This document shows, piece by piece, positions 51,968 through 59,848 of a DNA stretch of 64,000 bases. The stretch covers positions 589,377 to 653,376 of the forward strand of contig DASXUQ010000005.1 of the NCBI GenBank assembly GCA_036504735.1, in the 5' to 3' direction. How positions within the stretch are numbered: position 1 is the first letter of the stretch; each line of letters begins with the position of its first letter. Below the pieces are notes generated by a model. The model did not search any database and was not told the DNA's origin. It saw nothing but the letters and a program-made list of their open reading frames with translations. Position numbers and translations under genes: made by a program. Origin of the DNA: a bacterium (lineage in GTDB: Bacteria > Electryoneota > RPQS01).

Positions 51968-53380
51968 ATGGCGAAGCAAACTGTGATGGACAAAGTCGTC
52001 AGCCTCTGCAAGCGGCGCGGCTTCGTGTTTCAGTCATCCGAAATTTATGGCGGCCTTTCTTCCACGTGGGATTACGGCCCGCTCGGAGTCGAACTCAAGA
52101 ACAATATCGCCGCCTTCTGGTGGCGCGAGATGACCCAACTCCATGAGAACATCGTGGGTATCGACGCGGCCATTCTGATGCACCCGCGCGTGTGGGAAGC
52201 TTCAGGCCACGTCGCCGGTTTCGTGGATCCGCTGGTGGACTGCAAGCAGTGCAAAGCCCGCTTCAAGGCGCAGGATCTGGTGAAGACCTGGCGGCAGAAG
52301 AAGAAGATCGAAGCTCTGGGCGGCGCGGACATTCCCGAGGGCGGCGAAAGCCACATGGAAAACCTCAAGCTCATCCACTGGAGCGAGGCCATGTGCCCCA
52401 ATTGCGGCACCACGGGAATGCTTACCGAGCCCCGGCTCTTTAATTTGATGCTTAAGACCTTCCTCGGCCCCGTCGAAGAAGCCGCCGCCGCCGTCTATCT
52501 TCGCCCCGAGACTGCGCAGGGCATCTATGTCAACTATCAGAATGTGGTGAACACGGCCCGCGTGAAGATTCCCTTCGGCATCGCGCAGATCGGCAAAGCC
52601 TTCCGCAACGAGATCACGCCGGGAAACTTCATCTTCCGCACCCGTGAATTCGAGCAGATGGAAATGCAGTTCTTTGTGCGTCCCGGTGAAGACAAGCAGT
52701 GGCTCGAAAAATGGCGTGACGCCCGCTTCCAGTACTACCTGAAGCTGGGTATTCGTCCCGAGAAGCTCCGCCTTCACCAGCACACGCCGCAGGAGCTGGC
52801 GCACTACGCCGCCGATGCGTTTGATATCGAATATGAATTCCCCTTCGGCTGGCAGGAACTGGAAGGCATCCACGACCGCACGGACTTCGACCTCAAGCGC
52901 CACGCCGAATTCTCCGGCAAGGATCTTTCCTACTTTGACGAAGAAGCCAAAGAGCGTTTCATCCCGTACATCGTCGAGACGTCCGCCGGTCTGAACCGCA
53001 CGCTGCTCACCTGCATGGTGGATGCCTACGATGAAGACACGCAGGAAGGTGAGCCGCGCGTCGTACTGCATCTCTCTCCGAAGATCGCGCCGATCAAGGT
53101 CGGGATCTTCTCTCTGGTCAAGAAGGACGGCCTGCCCGATGTCGCCGACAAGATCGCTTCGGATCTGCGTAAGGTCTGTCCGGTGTTTACCGACCACCAG
53201 GGTTCCATTGGCCGCCGCTACCGCCGCATGGATGAGATCGGCACGCCCTGGGGCATCACCGTCGACTACCAGACACTCGAAGATCACACCGTCACACTGC
53301 GCGACCGGGACACGCTGGAGCAGGTTCGCGTTTCCACCGACAAGGTGGTAGACATGATTCGCGGACGGTTGGAAAAGTAG
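51968..53380 (+). CDS. glyQS: Glycine--tRNA ligase, single-chain homodimer type
   Basis: Class II synthetase, 470 residues. Signs are SLCKRRGFVFQSSEIYGG, YGPLGVELKNN, RPETAQGIYVNYQNV, FRNEITPGNFIFRTREFEQMEMQ, and the C-terminal anticodon-binding part (PRVVLHLSPKIAPIK). A zinc-ribbon-like insertion has CKQCKARF and CPNCGT. It is the alpha2 type (Thermus-like, also archaeal and eukaryotic), not the E. coli alpha/beta type. Confidence 0.96.
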   Translation: MAKQTVMDKVVSLCKRRGFVFQSSEIYGGLSSTWDYGPLGVELKNNIAAFWWREMTQLHENIVGIDAAILMHPRVWEASGHVAGFVDPLVDCKQCKARFKAQDLVKTWRQKKKIEALGGADIPEGGESHMENLKLIHWSEAMCPNCGTTGMLTEPRLFNLMLKTFLGPVEEAAAAVYLRPETAQGIYVNYQNVVNTARVKIPFGIAQIGKAFRNEITPGNFIFRTREFEQMEMQFFVRPGEDKQWLEKWRDARFQYYLKLGIRPEKLRLHQHTPQELAHYAADAFDIEYEFPFGWQELEGIHDRTDFDLKRHAEFSGKDLSYFDEEAKERFIPYIVETSAGLNRTLLTCMVDAYDEDTQEGEPRVVLHLSPKIAPIKVGIFSLVKKDGLPDVADKIASDLRKVCPVFTDHQGSIGRRYRRMDEIGTPWGITVDYQTLEDHTVTLRDRDTLEQVRVSTDKVVDMIRGRLEK

Positions 53381-53383
53381 TCT

Positions 53384-54136
53384 ATGCTCATTCATGAATT
53401 GGAAGAACAGGGGAACTGGCTGTTTCGCTGGCGGACTTGGATTCCCCTTGTGCTGCTGCCCTTTGGGGTGCTGGCGCTGGCCGAGCACAACCACTACCTC
53501 GGCGACTCGGAAGGGATCGAACTCTTCTACGGCATCGGTTGCTTTCTGATTTCTCTCAGTGGACTGGTGATTCGCGGCATCGCCCTCGGATATGCCCAGC
53601 CCGGCTCTTCCGGCCGCAACACCCAGCGGCAGATTGCCGATCATCTGAACACCTCGGGCATCTACTCGGTGGTCCGCCATCCGCTCTACCTCGGCAACAT
53701 ACTGATGGTATTGGGCGTCATGCTCTTCACCAAGTCCTTCATGTTTGCGTTGGCTGGAATGCTTTTCTACCTGCTGTTCTATGAACGCATTATGGCCGCC
53801 GAAGAACTTTTTCTGTCCGGCAAGTTCGGAGACACCTATCGCGCCTGGGCCGACCAGACCCCTGCCCTTCTCCCTCGCTTTTCTCAGTGGCGCTCTCCCG
53901 GCTATCCCTTCTCCCTGCGCGCCGCTATCAAGGGAGAATTCTACGGGTTCACGGCGCTGGTATCGGTAATCCTGTTTATGGACTTCCTCAAGTACTGGTT
54001 TACTGAAGGCCGTCTGGGGGTAGATCTGGTCTGGCTGGCGCTCTTCGCCCTGTCTGTAGTCACGTTCTTTGTGCTTCGCCACCTCCGCAAACACACCGCA
54101 TTTTTTGAAGGGCCACAGGTAAAGACTCAAAATTGA
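53384..54136 (+). CDS. Isoprenylcysteine/phospholipid methyltransferase-like membrane protein (ICMT family)
   Basis: 250 residues with several membrane helices. The SAM-binding motif of the family is present: GIYSVVRHPLYLGNI, then EELFLSGKFGDTYRAW. Members methylate isoprenylcysteine, phosphatidylethanolamine or lipid phosphates, and the substrate here is unknown. It starts four bases after the glycyl-tRNA synthetase gene and is followed by a strong terminator at 54157-54186. Confidence 0.85.
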   Translation: MLIHELEEQGNWLFRWRTWIPLVLLPFGVLALAEHNHYLGDSEGIELFYGIGCFLISLSGLVIRGIALGYAQPGSSGRNTQRQIADHLNTSGIYSVVRHPLYLGNILMVLGVMLFTKSFMFALAGMLFYLLFYERIMAAEELFLSGKFGDTYRAWADQTPALLPRFSQWRSPGYPFSLRAAIKGEFYGFTALVSVILFMDFLKYWFTEGRLGVDLVWLALFALSVVTFFVLRHLRKHTAFFEGPQVKTQN

Positions 54137-54156
54137 GTCGCTCATAAGGAACGAAG

Positions 54157-54186
54157 AAAAGGCGCACCGCGAAAGGTGCGCCTTTT
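54157..54186. terminator. Bidirectional terminator
   Basis: A perfect 12-bp stem (54157-54168 with 54175-54186) whose ends are AAAA and TTTT, with a 6-base loop. It serves the plus-strand methyltransferase gene and the convergent rplI. Confidence 0.9.
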
Positions 54187-54210
54187 CTGTATCGAAAACT
54201 AACGGTCTCG

Positions 54211-54657
54211 TCAGTTCGTCTTGATCACGTCCACGGTGACGTTGACCACGACGTCGCGGTGCAGCTTGATGGGCACTTCGAACTCGCCAAGATGGCGGAT
54301 CGGCTCATCGAGCTGGATCTTGCGGCGGTCGACGTCAACCCCGCGCTCCTTAATCAAGTCCGCAATGTCCGAAGCCGTGACGGATCCGAACATCCGGTCT
54401 TCCTCACCCACCTGAACCTGAGCAATGACGCGCAGTCCGGTCAGTTTGGCGCCCAGATCGCCGGCGATGCGGCGTTCCTTGATATCGCGGCGGTCCGTTA
54501 CCTTGCGCTCGTCGTTCAGACGGGCCATGTTGGACTTGTTGGCCTGATACGCGATTCCGCGCGGAATCAAATAGTTGCGCGCGTACCCCGGCTTGACCGT
54601 GACGATTTCCCCCGGCTTGCCGAGAGTTTCAAATTCCTTGCGAAGAATGACCTGCAT
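54211..54657 (-). CDS. rplI: 50S ribosomal protein bL9
   Basis: 148 residues, normal length. N-terminal MQVILRKEFETLGKPGEIVTVKPGYARNYLIPRGIA is the family signature. It is last in the rpsF-ssb-rplI run. The 89-base gap upstream (54658-54746) is too short for rpsR, which is normally found here. Confidence 0.97.
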   Translation of the reverse strand: MQVILRKEFETLGKPGEIVTVKPGYARNYLIPRGIAYQANKSNMARLNDERKVTDRRDIKERRIAGDLGAKLTGLRVIAQVQVGEEDRMFGSVTASDIADLIKERGVDVDRRKIQLDEPIRHLGEFEVPIKLHRDVVVNVTVDVIKTN

Positions 54658-54746
54658 GTATCACCAAATGAGATTATAGAAATGCGACATTGGATAGTGA
54701 GCGGACGGCCAATACGGCCACATCCCCTCAGACTGTCTGTGAACTC

Positions 54747-55247
54747 TTAGAGCTTGATTCCGCGATAACCGAAATCGAAATCGTTTTCCGTCTTTGGCTG
54801 GTCGTGCGGTTCGGATTCGGGAGCAATATCTTGCGAATCGACACCTTCCGGCACCGCTTCGTGCTCGTGGTCGTAAACCCCCGCCTCATCGTGATGCGCA
54901 TCGCGATGATTAAGAAACTGAATTCGCCTGGCCTTGATTTCCACCGTACTGCGGTTGAATCCGTCTTCCGTCTTCCAGCTCCTGCTCTGCAACTCGCCTT
55001 CCACCAGGACGGCGCTGCCCTTCCGCAGGTTCTCGTAACAGGATTCCGCCAGCTTGTACCAGGCGACTACACCGATAAAACAGACATCCTCTTTGATCGA
55101 ACCGCTATTGTCTTTAAACTTGCGGTTGGAAGCGATGGTGAAATTCGCAACCGGAACTCCCGTCGTCGTGCTCCGGAAGGTCGGATCCTTGATCAGATTC
55201 CCGACGATGATTACGCTGTTAATATCCGGCATTCGCAAATCAGCCAT
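54747..55247 (-). CDS. ssb: Single-stranded DNA-binding protein
   Basis: 166 residues. OB fold typical (NSVIIVGNLIKDPTFRSTTTG, VANFTIASNR, VEGELQSRSWKTEDG). The tail is acidic and His-rich but ends in ENDFDFGYRGIKL, so the usual acidic DDDIPF-type end is not at the terminus; DFDF lies seven residues before the end. The gene sits between rpsF and rplI. Confidence 0.95.
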   Translation of the reverse strand: MADLRMPDINSVIIVGNLIKDPTFRSTTTGVPVANFTIASNRKFKDNSGSIKEDVCFIGVVAWYKLAESCYENLRKGSAVLVEGELQSRSWKTEDGFNRSTVEIKARRIQFLNHRDAHHDEAGVYDHEHEAVPEGVDSQDIAPESEPHDQPKTENDFDFGYRGIKL

Positions 55248-55325
55248 AATGTACTCCCCATTGCTTATCCGGTCATCATACCTCGCGGATAACCCCGTGG
55301 TTTAGCCGCGTACATATTGCGAGGA

Positions 55326-55787
55326 TCAAGCCAAGGTCTCCGGCCCTTCAATCGTATCGGAGCCCAGAGCAGGCACTTCACTATCACTGGGGATGACGTT
55401 AACGGCGGCTTCGGGCTGCGGTGCAGCTTCGGCGGGAGCGGTCACGGGCTCGGGGGCAGCACCCAGCGTACGCACGGATTCCAGATCAACTTCCGGAACT
55501 CGCTTGGGTTCAACCACGGTAATCAGATGCCGGATAACAGTCGGATTGAGACGCACGGAACGTTCCAGTTCCGCCATAAACTTCGGCTCGGAGTCATACA
55601 CGGCCAATACATAGTAACCGTACTGGCGGCCCTTGATTTCGAAGGCCAGACGGCGCTTGCCCCAACGCTCCCAACGACGCATGACGCCGTTCGCCGAAAT
55701 AGTATCATTCAGTTTTCGCAGATCGGTCTCGACCTGCTCCACTTCCAATGCCGGATCATACACCAGCACGAGTTCGTATGTACGCAT
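55326..55787 (-). CDS. rpsF: 30S ribosomal protein bS6 with long acidic tail
   Basis: 153 residues: bS6 core of about 95 residues (RTYELVLVYDPALE, WGKRRLAFEIKGRQYGYYVLAVYD, NPTVIRHLITVVE) and then an Ala/Pro/Glu-rich tail of about 50 residues. It begins three bases after pth and is followed by ssb after 78 bases. Confidence 0.96.
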   Translation of the reverse strand: MRTYELVLVYDPALEVEQVETDLRKLNDTISANGVMRRWERWGKRRLAFEIKGRQYGYYVLAVYDSEPKFMAELERSVRLNPTVIRHLITVVEPKRVPEVDLESVRTLGAAPEPVTAPAEAAPQPEAAVNVIPSDSEVPALGSDTIEGPETLA

Positions 55788-55790
55788 TCG

Positions 55791-56429
55791 CTAAACTTCT
55801 CCCTGTGGACTCGTTTCGTCCGGAGAGCTTTTCCCTCCGGAAGGGTTAACATCTTTCTGTGCCGGACGCTTGGTGTTGTAAAGATTCATCGCGGTGCCGA
55901 GTCCCTCTTTCAGGTAACATTCCACGGCATCCGCCGACAGATCCAGCGCCGACTCGATAATCTCCCGCTCTGCGCGGGAAAACTTGGATAATACATGGTG
56001 AGCAACATTGGCTCCCGGGTGCCCGCCCCCCACGCCGATGCGCAGGCGGCTGACCTCATCCGTGCCCAGATGCTGAATCACCGATAGAAGCCCCTTCTGG
56101 CCTCCGGCTCCACCTTTCTCGCGGATCCGGATGTGGCCCAAAGGCAGATTCACATCATCGCAGACCACCAGCAGTTCGCTGATCTGAAACCCGTGCCAGC
56201 GAAGCGCGGCACTGACCGGCCTGCCGGAAAGGTTCATAAAAGACAGCGGGCGAAGCAGCACGACCTTCGGTGACGCGGGCACAACGGCCTCTTCAGCGTC
56301 ACCGCTCCGCGAACGGCGAAACGCCACTCCGGAGCGTTCAGCAAGGCGAACCAGCACGTCGAAACCGACATTGTGCGGGGTACCCTCGTATTCCTTGCCG
56401 GGGTTGCCCAATCCGACAATCAGCGGCAT
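55791..56429 (-). CDS. pth: Peptidyl-tRNA hydrolase
   Basis: Rescues stalled peptidyl-tRNA; 212 residues from ATG 56429. The conserved start PLIVGLGNPGKEYEGTPHNVGFDVL contains Asn and the catalytic His; other motifs are LLRPLSFMNLSG, VVCDDVNLPLG and GGAGGQKGLLSVIQHLGTDEVSRLRIGVG. The tail is longer than usual (about 20 residues). An upstream frame extension was rejected since family members begin here. Confidence 0.96.
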   Translation of the reverse strand: MPLIVGLGNPGKEYEGTPHNVGFDVLVRLAERSGVAFRRSRSGDAEEAVVPASPKVVLLRPLSFMNLSGRPVSAALRWHGFQISELLVVCDDVNLPLGHIRIREKGGAGGQKGLLSVIQHLGTDEVSRLRIGVGGGHPGANVAHHVLSKFSRAEREIIESALDLSADAVECYLKEGLGTAMNLYNTKRPAQKDVNPSGGKSSPDETSPQGEV

Positions 56430-56478
56430 GGGCAGTTTCCAAAGGTTATGGCGACCATCAGAGCAGGCTCTGAGACCG

Positions 56479-57126
56479 TTACTTCTTCTTTTCCGTCTTG
56501 GACTCTTCGGCGCCTTCGACCTTCTTCTCGCGGATAACTTCCGGCTCGGCTGCACCCGGCGTCGCCGCGGCTGCACCTTCGACTTCAGTCCGCGGCGGAA
56601 TCACGTGCACGACGGTCGCGCTCGGATCACCGATGACACTGATGCCTTCATAATGCAGATCGCTGACGCGGAAGCCTTCATTCATATGAAGGGCCGTCAC
56701 GTCGATATCAAGGTGAGTCGGCAGATTCGCCGGCTCGCACTCAATCTGCAGATCGCGGAATACCAACTCGAGCGTGCCGCCATCCTTGATACCGGCGGCG
56801 ATGCCGACGATATGGACCGGAACGCGCGCGGTGATCTTCTGGCCCTTGACGATGCCCATCAGGTCCAGATGCACGATGTCCCGGCGCACAGGATGGCGCT
56901 GAACTTCGCGAATAATACAGTCGAGGGATTCGCCGTCGACTTCCACCTTCAGCAGACCAATTTCCTTGCGCAGAAGGTTGTTCAGGGTATTGCGCTCAAA
57001 CTGGAGGCAGCGCACCACACCGTCACGATTGTAATAGACGGCGGGAACGAAGCCCGACCGGCGGAGCGCCTTGCCGGTTCCTTTGTTGGGGTCGCGCGGC
57101 TGCGCGGAAACACGTGTCTCAGCCAT
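56479..57126 (-). CDS. rplY: 50S ribosomal protein bL25 (general stress protein CTC type)
   Basis: 215 residues. The 5S-rRNA-binding N-terminal part (GTGKALRRSGFVPAVYY) and the TL5 C-terminal part (LPTHLDIDVTALHMNEGFRVSDL) are both present, so it is the two-domain CTC form. The tail is Lys/Glu-rich. It lies between prs and pth in the usual order. Confidence 0.95.
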   Translation of the reverse strand: MAETRVSAQPRDPNKGTGKALRRSGFVPAVYYNRDGVVRCLQFERNTLNNLLRKEIGLLKVEVDGESLDCIIREVQRHPVRRDIVHLDLMGIVKGQKITARVPVHIVGIAAGIKDGGTLELVFRDLQIECEPANLPTHLDIDVTALHMNEGFRVSDLHYEGISVIGDPSATVVHVIPPRTEVEGAAAATPGAAEPEVIREKKVEGAEESKTEKKK

Positions 57127-57176
57127 GAGTCGGAACTATCTTTCTATTTTTTCTATTGCAAACGATTGGGTTGCGC

Positions 57177-58202
57177 TCACAGAGCGCGGGCCTTGGTCTC
57201 GGCATCGCTGGGGACATCCAGCAATGGTACACGCGGAACGGCGGGTTGATCGAGGAACAGGTCACTGATCGATTCCTCAATATGAATGCGGCGAATCGCC
57301 TCCGCAAACAGTTTGGCCGTCGAAAGCCGGCGGATCTTCTGGAAAAGATGCTCCTTCGGCGTCGGCAGCGTATCACAGATCCACAGGCGTTTGATCTCGC
57401 TGGACTCAATCCGCTCCACGGCCTTGCCGGAAAGCACCGGGTGGGTAATCGCCGCGTAGATGTCCAGGCCACCGCGGTCCTTCAGCATCGCCACCGTCGC
57501 GGCAAAGGTGCCGCCGGTGTCGACGATGTCATCCACGATCAGGCAGTTCTTCCCGCGCACGTCGCCGACAAGATTCATCGCCGTAGCCTTGTTCGGGCCG
57601 GAGCGATGCTTGTCCACCACGGCAAAATCCGTATTCAGGAAGTTGGCATAGAAGCGGGCCAGTCGCGTCGAGCCGACATCCGGCGCCACCACCGTGAGAT
57701 TCTCGATGGGACGCGCGGTCAGCAGATCGACAAACAGCCGGGACGCGAACAGGTGATCGAAGGGGATATTGAAGAAACCCTGAATCTGTGCGGCGTGGAG
57801 ATCCATCGTCAGGATCCGCTGCGCGCCGGCAGCTTCAATCATATCCGCAATCAGGCGGGACGTGATCGCCACCCGGGGAGCATCCTTACGATCCTGGCGA
57901 GCATAACCGTAATAGGGAATCACAGCCGTGATACGCCGCGCGGAAGCCCGCTTGGCCGCATCGATCATGATCAGCAGTTCCATCAGATTGTCGGCGGGGG
58001 GATTGGTGGGCTGCACCAGGAACACATCCAGTCCACGGATATTCTCCATGAACTGCACGCCGATCTCGCCATCCGAAAAACGCGTAATCGCTATTTGCCC
58101 CAAAGGCAAGCCGAGGTGCGGGGCAATTGCCTCACCAAGGGCACGATGCGCCGTCCCGGTAAACACACGCAGGCGGGACAACGCCGTAGACTGAGCAGTC
58201 AT
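57177..58202 (-). CDS. prs: Ribose-phosphate pyrophosphokinase
   Basis: PRPP synthase for nucleotides, His and Trp; 341 residues. It has RFSDGEIGVQFMENIRG, the PRPP-binding loop CLIVDDIVDTGGT, ITAVIPYYGYARQDRKDAPR, and VDKHRSGPN. A C-terminal tail of about 20 residues goes beyond the usual 315. The operon order ispE, spoVG, tRNA-Gln, prs, rplY, pth is conserved in many phyla, with variations. Confidence 0.96.
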   Translation of the reverse strand: MTAQSTALSRLRVFTGTAHRALGEAIAPHLGLPLGQIAITRFSDGEIGVQFMENIRGLDVFLVQPTNPPADNLMELLIMIDAAKRASARRITAVIPYYGYARQDRKDAPRVAITSRLIADMIEAAGAQRILTMDLHAAQIQGFFNIPFDHLFASRLFVDLLTARPIENLTVVAPDVGSTRLARFYANFLNTDFAVVDKHRSGPNKATAMNLVGDVRGKNCLIVDDIVDTGGTFAATVAMLKDRGGLDIYAAITHPVLSGKAVERIESSEIKRLWICDTLPTPKEHLFQKIRRLSTAKLFAEAIRRIHIEESISDLFLDQPAVPRVPLLDVPSDAETKARAL

Positions 58203-58298
58203 TCTTTACAATCTCCGGCCGGCTTGATTCCACGGCCTTCGAGGAAACTTACAACACAAGGAAAGGTAGCATCGTCCAATGGCGGTGCACCGATCCGG

Positions 58299-58371
58299 CT
58301 GGGGCGGAAGGACTCGAACCTCCGGATGCCAGGACCAAAACCTGGTGCCTTACCAACTTGGCTACGCCCCA
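58299..58371 (-). tRNA. tRNA-Gln (anticodon TTG)
   Basis: The 73-base cloverleaf on the minus strand has acceptor TGGGGCG pairing with CGCCCCA, the D arm TAGCCAAGTTGGTAAGGCA, the anticodon stem CCAGG/CCTGG with loop TTTTGGT (anticodon TTG), and T loop TTCGAGT. The discriminator is G and CCA is not encoded. It lies between spoVG and prs and is probably cotranscribed. Confidence 0.96.
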
Positions 58372-58402
58372 ACAACCCAATCACAACCTAACCATTTCCG
58401 CC

Positions 58403-58708
58403 TTAGTCGTCGGCGGTGACCCCGTGCCCGGGAGCATTGGGAAGTTCGGCATCCGCTTCCACAAGGCGTCGATACTCATCCAGAATTTGCCCTTCGAGCT
58501 TCTGGCGAAACTCATTGCTGATCGGATGAGCGATGTCCTTATACGTGCCGTCTTCCAATTTGCGGCTGGGCATGCACACAAACAAGCCGGATTTGCCGGC
58601 GATCACCTTCAAGCCCCGCACGACGAATACATCGTCGAAGGTGACATTGACGAAGGCTTTGAGCTTGTCCTCATCCCGGAGGTTGATGTTCACCTCTGTG
58701 ATGTTCAT
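58403..58708 (-). CDS. spoVG: SpoVG family protein
   Basis: 101 residues. ATG 58708 has a strong GAGGAGGAG site upstream. NITEVNINLRDEDKLKAFVNVTFDD and VRGLKVIAGKSGLFVCMPSRK identify the family, which binds nucleic acid and acts as a regulator in several bacteria. The name refers to sporulation in Bacillus; this organism need not sporulate. Confidence 0.95.
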   Translation of the reverse strand: MNITEVNINLRDEDKLKAFVNVTFDDVFVVRGLKVIAGKSGLFVCMPSRKLEDGTYKDIAHPISNEFRQKLEGQILDEYRRLVEADAELPNAPGHGVTADD

Positions 58709-58771
58709 ACTGACTCCTCCTCGTGCTCTCCCGTAAAATGTGAGCACTCGCGCGTGCCCTGAACCGAGGGT

Positions 58772-59620
58772 TTAAGGTACGCGAGGCCGTTTAACTGCCC
58801 TACATATGACAACTTGGAGCGGCGACTCGAACTGCTGCGCGGCATGCAGGGCACGAGCCCGCTCCTGGAATATTCCGAGAATTGTTGACCCACTCCCCGA
58901 GAGCAGAGAGACGTCAGCGCCGAGGTCAAGCAACCTCTGCCGGATCCGGGAGAGTTCGCCGAATCTGGATAAGACTATGTTTTCCAGATCGTTACGGAAG
59001 GATTTCCGGGCGGGTAACGGGTCGGGATAAGCTTTGAGATAAAACTGTAAAATAACACTTTTCTCATCATCTGTCAAGGGGACCTGTACCTCGCTGTAGG
59101 CCCAGGCTGTGCTCACCCCAAACGGCGAGACGACTAAGACGATGTCTTGGTCCAGAGCCCCTTCCAGAAGCTCAAGCACTTCCCCCCTGCCCCGTCCTAC
59201 GGCCAATCCGCCATGCAGGAAAAAAGCACAGTCCGAACCAATCTGAGCGGCCAAAGTATGGAGACGCTCGACAGGCCAATCAAGTTTCCATAGCCGATTC
59301 AGGCCCATCAGGGCGACCGCTGCATCGGAGGATCCGCCCCCCAGCCCCCCGCCAATCGGAATCCGTTTGGTCAACACCACCCGCCCAGTGCAGGGAACTC
59401 CCGCCGTGGCCGCCAGCAGCGCTGCCGCTCGCCTTACGAGGTTTTCCGGCCCGGAATCCAATTCCGCCCCGCGAATTTCGAGAGACCAATCGGAGGCATC
59501 ATGAAACTCGAGGCGGTCGGTCAGGTCAATTTCCTGAAAAACCGTTTCGATTTCGTGAAATCCGTCGGGGCGCTTGCGGAGAATACGCAGGCTAAGATTG
59601 ATCTTGGCCGGAGCCGCCAT
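58772..59620 (-). CDS. ispE: 4-diphosphocytidyl-2-C-methyl-D-erythritol kinase
   Basis: GHMP kinase of the MEP isoprenoid pathway, 282 residues. Signs are APAKINLSLRILRKRPDGFHEIETVFQ and the ATP loop PIGGGLGGGSSDAAVAL; the third motif is SGSGSTILGIF. The ATG at 59620 fits the family start; the frame continues upstream through a hairpin (59706-59751), which is probably non-coding. Confidence 0.94.
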   Translation of the reverse strand: MAAPAKINLSLRILRKRPDGFHEIETVFQEIDLTDRLEFHDASDWSLEIRGAELDSGPENLVRRAAALLAATAGVPCTGRVVLTKRIPIGGGLGGGSSDAAVALMGLNRLWKLDWPVERLHTLAAQIGSDCAFFLHGGLAVGRGRGEVLELLEGALDQDIVLVVSPFGVSTAWAYSEVQVPLTDDEKSVILQFYLKAYPDPLPARKSFRNDLENIVLSRFGELSRIRQRLLDLGADVSLLSGSGSTILGIFQERARALHAAQQFESPLQVVICRAVKRPRVP

Positions 59621-59705
59621 GGCAAAGCCGCCGCCGGGCAGATCAACAGTGTCGGGATAGGAGGACAAAAGAGGACGTCGGAATGGAAGAAGGATGACAC
59701 GGGAC

Positions 59706-59751
59706 TCTGAACCCTGTCTGCTTGGGGAGGGTAACACAGACAGGGTTCAGA
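59706..59751. repeat. Perfect 15-bp inverted repeat
   Basis: Arms 59706-59720 and 59737-59751 are exact reverse complements, with a 16-base spacer. It lies in the 228-base gap between the tyrosine kinase gene and ispE. No T tract follows on either strand, so it is not a typical terminator. It might be a protein-binding site or an RNA structure in the ispE leader. Confidence 0.85.
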
Positions 59752-59808
59752 TATCCAACGTGAAACAAACGATGAACGAGAAACGATGAGGGGACGTCCG
59801 GAAATCCG

Positions 59809-59842
59809 AATTTCAGATTTTCAGCCTTTCAGCGTTTCAGAT
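59809..59842. repeat. 8-bp tandem repeat, TTTCAG with variable dinucleotide
   Basis: Four copies of TTTCAG at 59811, 59819, 59827 and 59835 are spaced exactly 8 bp, with variable two-base linkers. It lies seven bases after the stop of the tyrosine kinase gene. Confidence 0.7.
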
Positions 59843-59848
59843 TTTTTC

